Below, piece by piece: positions 32,461 through 40,123 of a DNA stretch of 40,123 nt (the first letter of the stretch is position 1; every line of letters begins with the position of its first letter). Made by a program: the position numbers and the translations under genes. This stretch comes from Oscillospiraceae bacterium (GTDB lineage: Bacteria; Bacillota; Clostridia; Oscillospirales; Oscillospiraceae). The notes under the pieces were generated by a model. That model was not told where the DNA came from, did not search any database, and worked only from the letters and a program-made list of their open reading frames with translations. The stretch spans positions 1-40,123 of the forward strand of contig JAFPWF010000033.1 in NCBI GenBank assembly GCA_017395085.1. The letters run 5' to 3'.

Positions 32461-33186
32461 TCACTCCTTCCTTTGGCAAATGACCAAGAATCTGCGGGTG
32501 TTCGGGTTCGTGCAGGTAAAGATACTGAGACGGTCGCAGCCGTCGCGGATCAGGATTTCATCCACGTCGTCCGGGGATATGATCTTTGTTTCGATGACCT
32601 CGTAGGTCAGCGTTCGCCATGGATTGGTCAGATAGACGAGGTCGCCCGTTGCGAGCTGTTCCAGACTTCTGAACTTGATCGCGCCGGACCAGCTTCGGTG
32701 TCCTGCGATCACGCAGTTGGTGTTCTTTCCTCCGATCGGGAGAGAGGTCTGCCCGAGGATCGCCGCGCCTCTATCCAGATTGCTCCAGGAGCTGCCGAGA
32801 AACAGCGGGACTTCTATGTCTGCCTGGGGGATGGAGAGATAGCCGAAACAGTCGCTTTCATATCCGTATGCGGACAGAGAAAGCGCCGGCGTCTGCATTG
32901 ATCCGGCGTTCAAATCGCGCTGCTTGTTCTCGTAGATCGTTTCGTTGTAGCGTCGGCAGGCGTCCCACAGCGCCGGAAACGGCCGCGTGTCTGCCGGGGT
33001 TTCCTGTGCAGGAGGAAACGCCTTCGCCGCAGCGGTTTCTTCGTCGATATACGTCTGGAACGCTTCGATGATCTCCTGCGCTTTCGCATCCTCCACGGCG
33101 GTCTTGAGCGTTGGGTAGAGGAGCAGATAGAAGCCGAACGCAAGGATCGCCACTGCAACAATCAGAAGAATTGCTTTTCCGTTCAT
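32461..33186 (-). CDS. Class C-like sortase (second of pair)
   Basis: This 241-residue membrane-anchored transpeptidase has an N-terminal membrane segment (4-24) and sortase catalytic residues His163 (IAGHRSW), Cys225 (IFTCTNP) and Arg231/Arg232. It lacks the exact TLVTC of its neighbour and may join different substrates, anchor finished fibres, or process the adhesin. Its start overlaps the first sortase by 4 bp and its end carries the ribosome binding site of pcfB, so pilus assembly and conjugation genes are transcribed together here. Confidence 0.88.
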   Translation of the reverse strand: MNGKAILLIVAVAILAFGFYLLLYPTLKTAVEDAKAQEIIEAFQTYIDEETAAAKAFPPAQETPADTRPFPALWDACRRYNETIYENKQRDLNAGSMQTPALSLSAYGYESDCFGYLSIPQADIEVPLFLGSSWSNLDRGAAILGQTSLPIGGKNTNCVIAGHRSWSGAIKFRSLEQLATGDLVYLTNPWRTLTYEVIETKIISPDDVDEILIRDGCDRLSIFTCTNPNTRRFLVICQRKE

Positions 33187-34022
33187 TTGCGTTTCTTCCT
33201 TTTCACCAGGCAGATCACGACAAACACAGTCAGGCAGGCGACGAAGATCGCGCCGCCGATGAAAAGACCGCGGATATACTGTTGATTCCAGGTGGATGGC
33301 GCTTCAACGGTTTCGGCGGTTTCTTCTATCGCCTTTTCGTAGGGGATACGGACGCCCTGCACCAAAAGACGGTGCGTATTCACGCCGAAGGGAGTGCAGG
33401 TCACGAGCGTACAACGGTCTTCCGATGCGGTTCGGTTCAGCAGAGAAGAATCCTGCGGCAGAACGGTATGGATTTCGTCTACTTGATAGGCAAGTGTTTC
33501 GTCCAGGACGTGCAGATAGAAGACGTCTCCCTCTGCAAGCTGATCGAGGTCGGAAAAGAGTTTCTTTCCTGCGACGCCGGAGTGAGCGGACAGAACGCTG
33601 TGCGTTCCTTCTCCGCCGATCGGCAGAGAGGAGCCGAGCAGATGCCCGACACCGCCTTCCAGCGTTTTCATATCCGCGTTGTGGTAGATCGGAAGATTTA
33701 CGCTGATTTTCGGTATCTCTACATAGCCCATAATGCCGCTGCCGTTCGGATTCAGGACGTCCTCATAGCATACGGCGGCAGAGTGCAGACCCTCGCGGGA
33801 ATACTGCACTTCGGATAGGGAATTGTTGTAGTCGACCGCCGCCTGCCAGAGTTCTGCCAGACGCGCGTCGTCCAGTTCCTCCACGCATTCTTCGTACTGC
33901 GTCTGGATGAGCGATTGATACTTTTCGTTGACGTAGGTGCTGATTAGCGGATAAAACGTGATGCCCAACGCAACAAGCAGCAGGAGGCAGCTTGCGATAA
34001 AAATGAAAACTCGTTTTTTCAT
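33183..34022 (-). CDS. Class C (pilin) sortase
   Basis: This 279-residue sortase has membrane segments at both ends (about 5-26 and 250-272) and catalytic residues His147 (LSAHSG), Cys209 (TLVTCTPFG) and Arg218 (VNTHRLLV). TLVTCTPxGVNTHRL is the class C signature, found in enzymes that polymerise pilins through lysine-LPXTG bonds. It follows the pilin gene after two hairpins and overlaps the next sortase gene by 4 bp. The likely substrate is the adjacent LPQTG pilin with a YPKN lysine. Confidence 0.93.
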   Translation of the reverse strand: MKKRVFIFIASCLLLLVALGITFYPLISTYVNEKYQSLIQTQYEECVEELDDARLAELWQAAVDYNNSLSEVQYSREGLHSAAVCYEDVLNPNGSGIMGYVEIPKISVNLPIYHNADMKTLEGGVGHLLGSSLPIGGEGTHSVLSAHSGVAGKKLFSDLDQLAEGDVFYLHVLDETLAYQVDEIHTVLPQDSSLLNRTASEDRCTLVTCTPFGVNTHRLLVQGVRIPYEKAIEETAETVEAPSTWNQQYIRGLFIGGAIFVACLTVFVVICLVKRKKRK

Positions 34023-34039
34023 TTACTTCTCCATACGAA

Positions 34040-34074
34040 AAGAGCGTCTTTCCTTTGTGGGGAAAGACGCTCTT
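34040..34074 (-). terminator. 14-bp hairpin before the sortase genes
   Basis: Bases 34040-34053 pair exactly with 34061-34074 (7-base loop), followed on the minus strand by a short T run. It lies about 18 bp before the sortase start and is likely a leaky terminator, giving more pilin than sortase mRNA. Confidence 0.75.
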
Positions 34075-34093
34075 GTTCGCGTTTATTTGGCTT

Positions 34094-34127
34094 GGAACAA
34101 CTGACCGATGGGATTGTCAGTTGTTCC
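34094..34127 (-). repeat. 12-bp hairpin after the pilin stop
   Basis: GGAACAACTGAC (34094-34105) and GTCAGTTGTTCC (34116-34127) pair perfectly around a 10-base loop, 10 bp beyond the pilin stop. No T run follows. It may stabilise the pilin mRNA 3' end, with the next hairpin acting as terminator. Confidence 0.65.
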
Positions 34128-34136
34128 GGTCAGGGA

Positions 34137-36026
34137 TCAGCAGCGCTCGGACTTCTTCTTGCCGGCGGCGACGATGATCGCGATCAGCGCGCCAGCCATC
34201 AGAGCGATACCGACAGCGCCGTACATCCAAACGCCGTTGTCGCCGGTCTGCGGCAGATCAAAGCCCTTGGTGTTCACGACGGTCAGCGGAATAATGGCAA
34301 CGGCAGAACCGTTGTCTGCAATCGCGGTGACAGAAGTGTCGTTGACGGTCGCGAGAACGCGCATATTGCTGGGCGCACGCATAATCACATAGGTGAAATC
34401 CACTTCGATCGGCTCGGTCAGCAGGACGTAGTCGTCGTCGGTAGCGATCTCCGTCATGGAGAAGGTGTCGTCCTCGACGCCCTTGATGACGATGTGAGAA
34501 TCCGTGTACGGAATGAAGTGGGTGGCGTCTTCCTCGTCTTCGGCGTGACCGGTCACATAATACACTTCGTCGTCCTCGTCGTACTCGGCGACCAGCCAGT
34601 AGTCGTCAGTATCGTTGTGGACGATGAATTCGACCTCGGTGGGATCGCCTTCGCCATCCGAGAAGGTCTTGGTCAGTTCGATGCCGAACGTATAAACCTT
34701 CGCGTTGGAAGTCAGCGTGTCCCAGTATTCCGTATTGGTACGCTGCCAGGTCAGCGTGACGCTGTTGGGGTTGCCGTCCTTGCCGAGGACGGTGTCTGCG
34801 GAACTGTTCAGCGTGGCAGCGTAGGTGATGCGCAGATAGCAGTCAGAATAGCCGCGATAGAGGGGAGAGTTGGCATAGACAGCGTTGGAGGTGTTGATCT
34901 CGTTCAGGCCGGCAGCGGTCATCGTGATCGTCATCGTAGTGGCGTCGTTCGCCGCCGTACCGTATGCGACGGTAAACTTCGCAGTATCGTCGTTCTCGGT
35001 CCAGGTCGCAAGCAGGTCAGTACATTCTTCGTCCGTGAACCACTCGATCTTGACGTCGTTCTTGTTGTACTCAATGCCCTTGGACAGAGTATCCACGAAG
35101 GTGTAAACGCTGAGCTTGGTGGCGTCGGAGGTGATGGTCGGCAACTTGGAAATAATCTGGTATTCCACAACGTCGCCTTCCGAAGCACTGGTATAGCCGC
35201 TGTAGCCGTCGGTAATGTCGTCGGTGCTGCCGTTGTTGTTGCCGGTGTCGTCAGCCGACTCGCGGACGGCCTTGGAAAGCGTGGGCTCGCCGGTCAGATT
35301 CTTCGGGTAGATCGTAACGTCGTAGTTCCAGTCGTCGCCGTCGAGGGTGGTCATCGGCAGGGAGACGAAGAACGGTGCGGTGGTGTTGGTGACGTTTTCC
35401 GGGACGCGCGTCTCAACGATGAGATACAGACCGAGATCCAGATCATCGACGGAAGATCTGCCGTTTTCGTTGGTCTTAGGCATTGCCGTGCCGCTGTTGT
35501 CCGTGACCAGTTCTTCCAGAGCGTTCTTGGTCTCGGTTTCACGGGTGATGAGATTGCTCGCCAGCGCGGAGATCAGAGTGTCGGATTCAAACCACATCAC
35601 GTCGTTGTCATCCATAAAGTACGAATCGCCGTCATCCAGCGCGAGAGCGTCCAGCAGGGTGTTCGATACGGTGTTGGAATCGAAGCCGTAGAGGACACGA
35701 ACCGTCTTTCCGGTATTCGTTTCGTCGGTGTAGGTGATCACGTCGGCGACACGCAGGTAGGTGTACTCGACACCCTCGATGGCGTAGGGAGCGTAAAGCT
35801 GTTCGACCGCAGCGTCGGGAAGGCCGGTGGAAACGAACGAATCGTCCCACGCATCTTCTTCGATCGCGGAGGTCATATCGTACTTGTACAGAGTAATGGA
35901 GCCGGTGCGGGAGTCGTCGATCACGGCGGTTTCGGCGGTTGCGGCACTGACGCCGACGACCGTCATAGAGCAGAGAATAGCGAGGATCATTGCGATTGCG
36001 CCAAAGCGCTTAAAGAGGTTTTTCAT
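34137..36026 (-). CDS. LPXTG backbone pilin with isopeptide domains
   Basis: This 629-residue surface protein has a signal peptide (1 to about 32), an E-box-like YLIVETRVPEN (201-211, Glu205), a pilin-motif lysine in YPKN (240-243, Lys242), Cna-B/SpaA-type folds, and the C-terminal sorting signal LPQTG (591-595) with a membrane span and positive tail. The combination marks a major pilin polymerised by class C sortase through Lys242 and then wall-anchored. It lies between the adhesin and the two sortase genes. The sequence is strongly acidic, unlike typical cytoplasmic ICE proteins. It probably forms the shaft of a fibre used for adhesion. Confidence 0.9.
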   Translation of the reverse strand: MKNLFKRFGAIAMILAILCSMTVVGVSAATAETAVIDDSRTGSITLYKYDMTSAIEEDAWDDSFVSTGLPDAAVEQLYAPYAIEGVEYTYLRVADVITYTDETNTGKTVRVLYGFDSNTVSNTLLDALALDDGDSYFMDDNDVMWFESDTLISALASNLITRETETKNALEELVTDNSGTAMPKTNENGRSSVDDLDLGLYLIVETRVPENVTNTTAPFFVSLPMTTLDGDDWNYDVTIYPKNLTGEPTLSKAVRESADDTGNNNGSTDDITDGYSGYTSASEGDVVEYQIISKLPTITSDATKLSVYTFVDTLSKGIEYNKNDVKIEWFTDEECTDLLATWTENDDTAKFTVAYGTAANDATTMTITMTAAGLNEINTSNAVYANSPLYRGYSDCYLRITYAATLNSSADTVLGKDGNPNSVTLTWQRTNTEYWDTLTSNAKVYTFGIELTKTFSDGEGDPTEVEFIVHNDTDDYWLVAEYDEDDEVYYVTGHAEDEEDATHFIPYTDSHIVIKGVEDDTFSMTEIATDDDYVLLTEPIEVDFTYVIMRAPSNMRVLATVNDTSVTAIADNGSAVAIIPLTVVNTKGFDLPQTGDNGVWMYGAVGIALMAGALIAIIVAAGKKKSERC

Positions 36027-36038
36027 AAAGTTTTCCTT

Positions 36039-39014
36039 TCAATTTTCAGTAGAGTTTTTGTTTTTCTTTTTGCGCGTGGTGATGAACAGCGCCGCAAGTG
36101 CGGTCGCTGCAAGTCCGAGGCCGACCGCCTGCCCGATAAAACCGGTGCCTCCGGTTGCGGGCATTGTGAATGCCGATGCATTCACGACGGTCAGCGAAAT
36201 ATCCGCCTCTCCGTTTGCGGGGAGGTAATCTTCAAAAGCCGGAGAAGCCAACAGCTCATATCCTGCGGCGGTCTCTGTTTCTGTCAATCGGTACTTGATT
36301 GTGTCGCTCCTGCACAGCCCCGCGAAGCAGACGATTCCGTGGTCGTCTGTCGTCAGCGTACCGTCTTCCAGATTGTCAGACGTGCAGCCGCCTTCGGTTA
36401 CCGCGCTGTTTTCCTCTCTGAACTGCACTGCCTGCCAGGTTTCTCCGTCGTCCAAACTGTACTCCAGAAGAAACGTGACGTCAGCCAGCGCAGTTCCGGC
36501 TTCATTTACTTTGTAGATTTGGATCGAGCCGATTTCCGGCTGCTCCTGCGCGTTTCTGCGCGTAACGGTTATGATCTTCCCGTCCGTGCGAATGGAAAAC
36601 GGATACATCGTATCATCAAGGAGATACCCCTCCGGCGCTTCAAACTCCTGATAGTAATACCTGTCGCCGTAGGGGAGGTCGTCAAACTGTACCGTCCCGT
36701 CAGGACCGGTATATCCTTCCGCGACAGTCTTGCCGTCAATACAGACCTTGAATCCAGCTCCGGGCAGCGGTTCCTCCGTTTGGGAATCCACCTTGAGGAT
36801 TTTCAGACCGCCGCGAATCAGCTTGTTGTTGAACGTGAGGGTGTTTTCGCCCTCCTCAATGGTAATCTGCTGATTGTTGTTCTGACAGACATAACCTGCC
36901 TTTGCCAGTTCGACTACGGTGTAAGTCTCGCCGATCGTCAAGTACGAACTGCCGATGATGAGAACACCGCCACGATTCGTCATACCCCGCGTGACTTCCT
37001 GATTGCTGCTGTTGCGGATGACAAAAGTGAAACCGGACACGGTGCCGTTATCCGATACTTTCCGAATCGTCAGCTTCGGCGGCACGACGTCCTTGGTGTT
37101 GACAAAGGTCAAGGTGTTTTCGCCGTCCGCAATCACGATCTCCTGTGATTCCTGCTCGCAGGTATAGCCGTCCGGAACGATTTCCGTCACACGCAGTTTG
37201 GTGCCGACGATCAGGTCGGGGATCGTAATATAGCCGTTTGCGTTTGTTTGATAGGTTCCGAGCCGGACGTAGCCGATCCCGGTGACATCCTGCTCGACCG
37301 TAAACGAAATGCCGGCGATGTTGCCGTCATCCGAGGTTTTTCGGATGGTCAGCGAAGAAGTGACGGGGTTCTTGTGATTGACGAACGTCAAGGTGTTTGT
37401 GCCGGCAGCGATTACGATTTCCTGTGTTTCCTGTTCGCTGGTATAGCCGTCCGGAACGCTCTCCGTCACGCGCAGTTCGGTTCCGATCGTCAGGTTGGGG
37501 ATCGTGATATAGCCGTTTGCATTCGTCAGATAGGTTCCGAGCCGGACATATCCGATTCCGGGAACGTCCTGCTCGACCGTAAACGAGATGCTGGCTACGT
37601 TATTGTCATCCGATCGCTTGATGATCTCCAGCGGGGCGGTAAGCGTTTTGTTATGAATGGTCATTTCCATCACGCCGCCGCCCGTCAGACCGGTGAGTTC
37701 AATCTGATCCAGTCGGCAGTCGCCGTTGGCGTCTTTTGTGAGATCGCTCCCGGTAAACGTGTGGTCGTACACGGTGGTTCCCTGATTGGTAATCTTGATG
37801 CGCCACGAATCGGGGAAGACGACGCCGTCGCCCTTCTGGCTCAGCACCTCAAGGAAGGTGTATTTGCCGTCGATCATATCGGTAAAGGTGTACTTCTTTG
37901 TGCTGCCGATCTGCACGTAGACGGCGTTTGCACGATAGATTCTGCCGTCGCTGTCCGACTTGCCGTACCAGGTGCGCCCTGTCGTCCATTCGTAGATCTT
38001 AAAACAGTAGTTTACTACGTCGACGCTGTCAGACGTCTTCTGCATCGTCATTGTGCCCGGCGCTGCGTCCGGGACGAGCTTGAAGTAAGCGCGTACCGGG
38101 TCGGACGAGGTGTTGACCGTCTTAATCAGCGTCTGCTTGGACGGACAAGTCCAAATCATCGCGCCGAGGTTGTTCTCTGCAAGGGAGCGCCCTGCTGCGC
38201 TGGCGATGACGTTGCCGCTGCAGATCACGGAATACGGGGCGGAAATGGTCAGGGTATTGCCGGTCTTTGTGAACGATACGCCGCTGGCAGAGAAGTCGAA
38301 ATCGTCTGCAAGCACGCCGTTCGTGTCTGTCACGCTGACGCCGCAAAGACCGGTCGTGCTGTTGTAGTGCATCACGATCTCCGGCGCGTTCGACTGCTGC
38401 GTGGAAGCAAAACTCGGGACAATACCGTGCTTTTGGAGCTTATTGACGATGTGGGAATAAGCCGTATCCAGCGGGAATGTGGTGTTGCCCGCAAAGGTGT
38501 TGTACAGTCTGTCGCTGGTTCTTGTGAAGGGAGCCGTCGGATTGCGTAGGCCCATCACGATTTCCCAGATCAGAATCTGTGTCGCGCCCTCAAAGCCGAA
38601 CATCGCGTACTTGTTGTCGCTGTACAGACCGTTCGGCGCGCCGTAGAGCAGGATCAGACTGATCGCGTGCCTTTGCGCAGAGGTGAGTTTCGTAGTCCAA
38701 TACACGCTGCTGTCTAGTACTTCGCCGTTGTACTGCGTATTCGTCGTGGTCTGCAACTGCGGCTCAATGCAGTAGGCAATTCCACCGTCCACGTAATGCA
38801 GGCAGAAGCCGCCGATGCTGGCGGTTGCGCTTGTTCCGTCGGCGTATGTGAAATTGTAGGATCGGACAGTGTCACCCCAGAAGTAGAGTTCCGGATCTAC
38901 TTTGTCTGACCGCGTGACCGTTCCGGTGACGGACGCCGACGCGGTCGGCAGCGCGGAGATCACAATAACAAGCACAAGCAGAAGTGCCGCTGCCCTTTGA
39001 AAGATTGTTTTCAT
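36039..39014 (-). CDS. Thioester-domain, Cna-B-repeat adhesin (pilus tip type)
   Basis: This 991-residue surface adhesin has a signal peptide (1 to about 28). A thioester domain follows (about 60-300) with reactive Cys82 in YCIEPQ and the partner Gln146 in TQILIW. Such domains bind host or cell-surface targets covalently. Then come several Cna-B/SpaA isopeptide modules, two of them close tandem copies (period 93 residues), with an ETAAGYELLA-type E-box near the end. The sorting signal is an MPATG variant (951-955) followed by a membrane span and KKK tail. It precedes the pilin gene by 12 bp, the usual order for tip adhesin and shaft. It may fix donors to recipients or host tissue. Confidence 0.9.
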   Translation of the reverse strand: MKTIFQRAAALLLVLVIVISALPTASASVTGTVTRSDKVDPELYFWGDTVRSYNFTYADGTSATASIGGFCLHYVDGGIAYCIEPQLQTTTNTQYNGEVLDSSVYWTTKLTSAQRHAISLILLYGAPNGLYSDNKYAMFGFEGATQILIWEIVMGLRNPTAPFTRTSDRLYNTFAGNTTFPLDTAYSHIVNKLQKHGIVPSFASTQQSNAPEIVMHYNSTTGLCGVSVTDTNGVLADDFDFSASGVSFTKTGNTLTISAPYSVICSGNVIASAAGRSLAENNLGAMIWTCPSKQTLIKTVNTSSDPVRAYFKLVPDAAPGTMTMQKTSDSVDVVNYCFKIYEWTTGRTWYGKSDSDGRIYRANAVYVQIGSTKKYTFTDMIDGKYTFLEVLSQKGDGVVFPDSWRIKITNQGTTVYDHTFTGSDLTKDANGDCRLDQIELTGLTGGGVMEMTIHNKTLTAPLEIIKRSDDNNVASISFTVEQDVPGIGYVRLGTYLTNANGYITIPNLTIGTELRVTESVPDGYTSEQETQEIVIAAGTNTLTFVNHKNPVTSSLTIRKTSDDGNIAGISFTVEQDVTGIGYVRLGTYQTNANGYITIPDLIVGTKLRVTEIVPDGYTCEQESQEIVIADGENTLTFVNTKDVVPPKLTIRKVSDNGTVSGFTFVIRNSSNQEVTRGMTNRGGVLIIGSSYLTIGETYTVVELAKAGYVCQNNNQQITIEEGENTLTFNNKLIRGGLKILKVDSQTEEPLPGAGFKVCIDGKTVAEGYTGPDGTVQFDDLPYGDRYYYQEFEAPEGYLLDDTMYPFSIRTDGKIITVTRRNAQEQPEIGSIQIYKVNEAGTALADVTFLLEYSLDDGETWQAVQFREENSAVTEGGCTSDNLEDGTLTTDDHGIVCFAGLCRSDTIKYRLTETETAAGYELLASPAFEDYLPANGEADISLTVVNASAFTMPATGGTGFIGQAVGLGLAATALAALFITTRKKKNKNSTEN
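37080..37640 (-). repeat. Tandem Cna-B coding repeats in the adhesin gene
   Basis: Two adjacent units with a period of about 279 bp (for example GATCGTAATATAGCC at 37221 and GATCGTGATATAGCC at 37500) are clearly alike at DNA and protein level. Both encode ISFTVEQDV-GIGYVRLGTY. A third, more distant module follows downstream. Such repeats can change copy number by recombination. Confidence 0.8.
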
Positions 39015-39039
39015 TCAGTTTTTTCCTTTCTTGCGGCAC

Positions 39040-39068
39040 AAAAAAAGAGCACAGATTTCTCTGTACTC
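39040..39068 (-). terminator. Intrinsic terminator after parB
   Basis: On the minus strand a 9-bp stem (39060-39068 with 39047-39055, one G-U pair, 4-base loop) is followed by seven T residues (39040-39046). It separates parB from the adhesin gene, which should then need its own promoter or read-through. Confidence 0.88.
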
Positions 39069-39083
39069 GTCCTTCCTGTGCCG

Positions 39084-39950
39084 CTATCTGGTTTGAGCGT
39101 TTTCTTGCTGCCTTTTTTGATAGGCACGCTCCAACATATTGAGAATCGCCTGCCTGATCTGCTGCGGTGTGTAGGATCGCGGGAAATACTTGCGGAGCGT
39201 TGCTCCTTTCAGCGTCACATCCCAGCAGTCCGGCTTCTTTTGCTCCATCATAATCTTGAGCATTGCATCGTCTGTGAGGTTGCCCTCCTGGCTGAGCTTC
39301 TTCATCCGCTGCGCCTGTGAGAGGGAGGGCGTCGCCTGCTCGCTGTCAATGGTATCCAAAAGCATTTGCTGTTCTTCCGGTTTGAGATACGAGATCTCAA
39401 CTGCCGGCGTGAATCCCATCTTCCTGTCGTCTACCATTTGCAGGAGTTTGGGATCGAGCTTGGTCAGGCGAATAAAGCGCTTGACTTGGGAAGCGCTGTC
39501 GCCTGCCTCGCTTGCGATAATTTCGCTGCTCCGTCTGCCAAAATAATTAGGTCCAACTTGGTCCCGGATTCCTTTTGCCGGACGTCCGGCTTGACGTTTG
39601 ATTGCCTCCATCTTCATTTGGTAGGCCTTTGCACGCTCGCTCGGGAGAATAAACTCCCGCTGCAGGTTGCTGTCTACCATCAGGATCGTGGCGGCATCGT
39701 CGTCAAGTTCGCGGACGATGACCGGCATCGCGTCCAGTCCGGCGATCTCGCAGGCGCGATGACGCCGGTGCCCTGCGATGATTTCATAGTCGCCGTTTTC
39801 TAACGGGCGGACGATTGCCGGACAAATCACGCCGTACTGCTTTACGCTTTCCACCGTTTCCCGCATTGCGTCGTCGTCCCGAATCTCAAATGGGTGATTC
39901 GGGAACGGATGCAACTTCTCCAGCGGAATACTGATTACTTGATCTGCCAT
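39084..39950 (-). CDS. ParB-like DNA-binding protein
   Basis: This 288-residue protein has the ParB N-terminal domain: IPLEKLHPFPNHPFEIRDDD, then the nucleotide-binding GHRRHRA motif at 60-66, and DSNLQREFILPSERAKAY near 92-109. A helix-turn-helix region follows (about 150-165, SEIIASEAGDSASQVKRFIRL). ParB proteins bind centromere-like sites with a ParA partner, and no parA is in the window. The ICE-borne copy may help maintain the excised circle or regulate transfer genes. It has AAAGGAGG before the ATG and a dyad promoter upstream. The C-terminal 60 residues are more variable. Confidence 0.9.
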   Translation of the reverse strand: MADQVISIPLEKLHPFPNHPFEIRDDDAMRETVESVKQYGVICPAIVRPLENGDYEIIAGHRRHRACEIAGLDAMPVIVRELDDDAATILMVDSNLQREFILPSERAKAYQMKMEAIKRQAGRPAKGIRDQVGPNYFGRRSSEIIASEAGDSASQVKRFIRLTKLDPKLLQMVDDRKMGFTPAVEISYLKPEEQQMLLDTIDSEQATPSLSQAQRMKKLSQEGNLTDDAMLKIMMEQKKPDCWDVTLKGATLRKYFPRSYTPQQIRQAILNMLERAYQKRQQENAQTR

Positions 39951-39974
39951 TTGGAACCTCCTTTCTGATGTGAT

Positions 39975-39994
39975 CTACCTTATGGTAGTGTCAA
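39975..39994 (-). promoter_or_regulatory. -35 element with operator dyad upstream of parB
   Basis: On the minus strand TTGACA (39989-39994) is followed directly by the perfect dyad CTACC-N4-GGTAG (39975-39988). A dyad just downstream of -35 suits a MerR-type or autoregulatory repressor site. A clear -10 at standard spacing is not visible, so the promoter assignment is tentative. Confidence 0.45.
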
Positions 39995-40043
39995 GTATTA
40001 TGCGCAAATTAGTTTGCAGAAACTGATAGCAACGAAGCAATCC

Positions 40044-40052
40044 TGATATAAT
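40044..40052 (+). promoter_or_regulatory. Extended -10 promoter at the right edge
   Basis: TG-A-TATAAT at 40044-40052 is an extended -10 element on the plus strand, divergent from parB. A 5-bp hairpin (AGGGC/GCCCT, 40057-40070) follows in the likely leader. Confidence 0.5.
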
Positions 40053-40071
40053 CGGGAGGGCGGGAGCCCTC

Positions 40072-40123
40072 ATGTCATCCACACAGTGGGCCGGGAGATC
40101 GGGGTCAAGGACGGCGAAGCCGC
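40072..40123 (+). CDS. Possible start of a plus-strand ORF, cut by the window end
   Basis: An ATG at 40072 follows the extended -10 element and a GGGAGG run, and opens 17 codons (MSSTQWAGRSGSR...) up to the edge. Too little is seen to name it, and it could be a non-coding transcript. Confidence 0.2.
   Translation, partial: MSSTQWAGRSGSRTAKP

Noticed and set aside
34092-37148. Very long open frame on the plus strand (about 1018 codons) opposite the pilin and adhesin genes
   Set aside because: It has no recognisable domain or ribosome binding site, and lies antisense to two surface protein genes with clear signal peptides and sorting signals. GC-rich codon use on the minus strand opens the antisense frame.
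37080-37640. CRISPR-like spacing of repeats
   Set aside because: The repeats are long, in frame and encode Cna-B modules, with no short repeats or unique spacers.

Overview
The window looks like part of a Gram-positive, Clostridia-type (gut Oscillospiraceae/Lachnospiraceae-like) genome. The reasons are AGGAGG-type ribosome binding sites throughout, LPXTG surface proteins with class C sortases, an SLH protein, and a Tn1549-like set of conjugation genes. Two regions differ clearly in base composition: an AT-rich accessory block (about 1-6.1 kb) and a GC-richer integrative conjugative element (ICE) backbone (about 6.3 kb to the right edge, almost all on the minus strand). No rRNA, tRNA or CRISPR was seen.

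Left block (1-5.7 kb). A complete XerC/D-sized tyrosine recombinase (146-1060) is followed by a strong terminator. Next comes a segment delimited by an exact 20-bp inverted repeat (1108-1127 and 4062-4081). Each repeat copy is a small dyad, GATAAT-N5-ATTATC. A third dyad with a different 5-bp centre lies at 1-17, upstream of the recombinase. The segment carries a DUF4062 protein and a P-loop kinase on the plus strand and a TIR-domain protein on the minus strand. Just outside it, a Sll1717/FunZ-like P-loop ATPase reads towards the segment. I read this as a candidate site-specific, invertible defence-type cassette in which inversion would change the gene downstream of the ATPase: TIR now, DUF4062-kinase after a flip. 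This is the most novel-looking system in the window. Inversion and a defence role are both inferences.

Mobilisation and DNA-processing region (6.1-22.4 kb). It holds a Cys-rich small protein, a structured intergenic region that could be oriT, a MOBP-type relaxase, an SLH-domain exported protein, MobC, DUF3848/DUF3849, DUF3846, a 2782-residue methylase-helicase, TTRAP, a YodL/DUF4316 protein and topoisomerase III. A tnpV gene with its own Shine-Dalgarno sequence is overprinted in another frame inside the linker of the giant methylase-helicase.

Transfer-channel region (22.4-32.5 kb). It starts with a ParE/Phd toxin-antitoxin pair that has an operator-promoter. Then come DUF4366, DUF4315, a small hypothetical, an NlpC/P60 hydrolase, a BRO-N protein, VirB4, PrgI (VirB3-like), VirB6-like, Maff2 (VirB2-like), VirD4 and PcfB. 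Together these make a Gram-positive type IV secretion system.

Surface region (32.5-40 kb). Two class C sortases, an LPQTG backbone pilin and a 991-residue thioester/Cna-B adhesin form a pilus locus carried by the element. It probably helps mating-pair attachment or host colonisation. A ParB-like protein with a dyad promoter closes the minus-strand series. At the right edge an extended -10 promoter points the other way into a possible ORF that is cut by the window end.

Five backbone proteins share a short C-terminal motif (S/P-L-L/M-x-x-L). It is not explained by their domains and may be a common docking tag.
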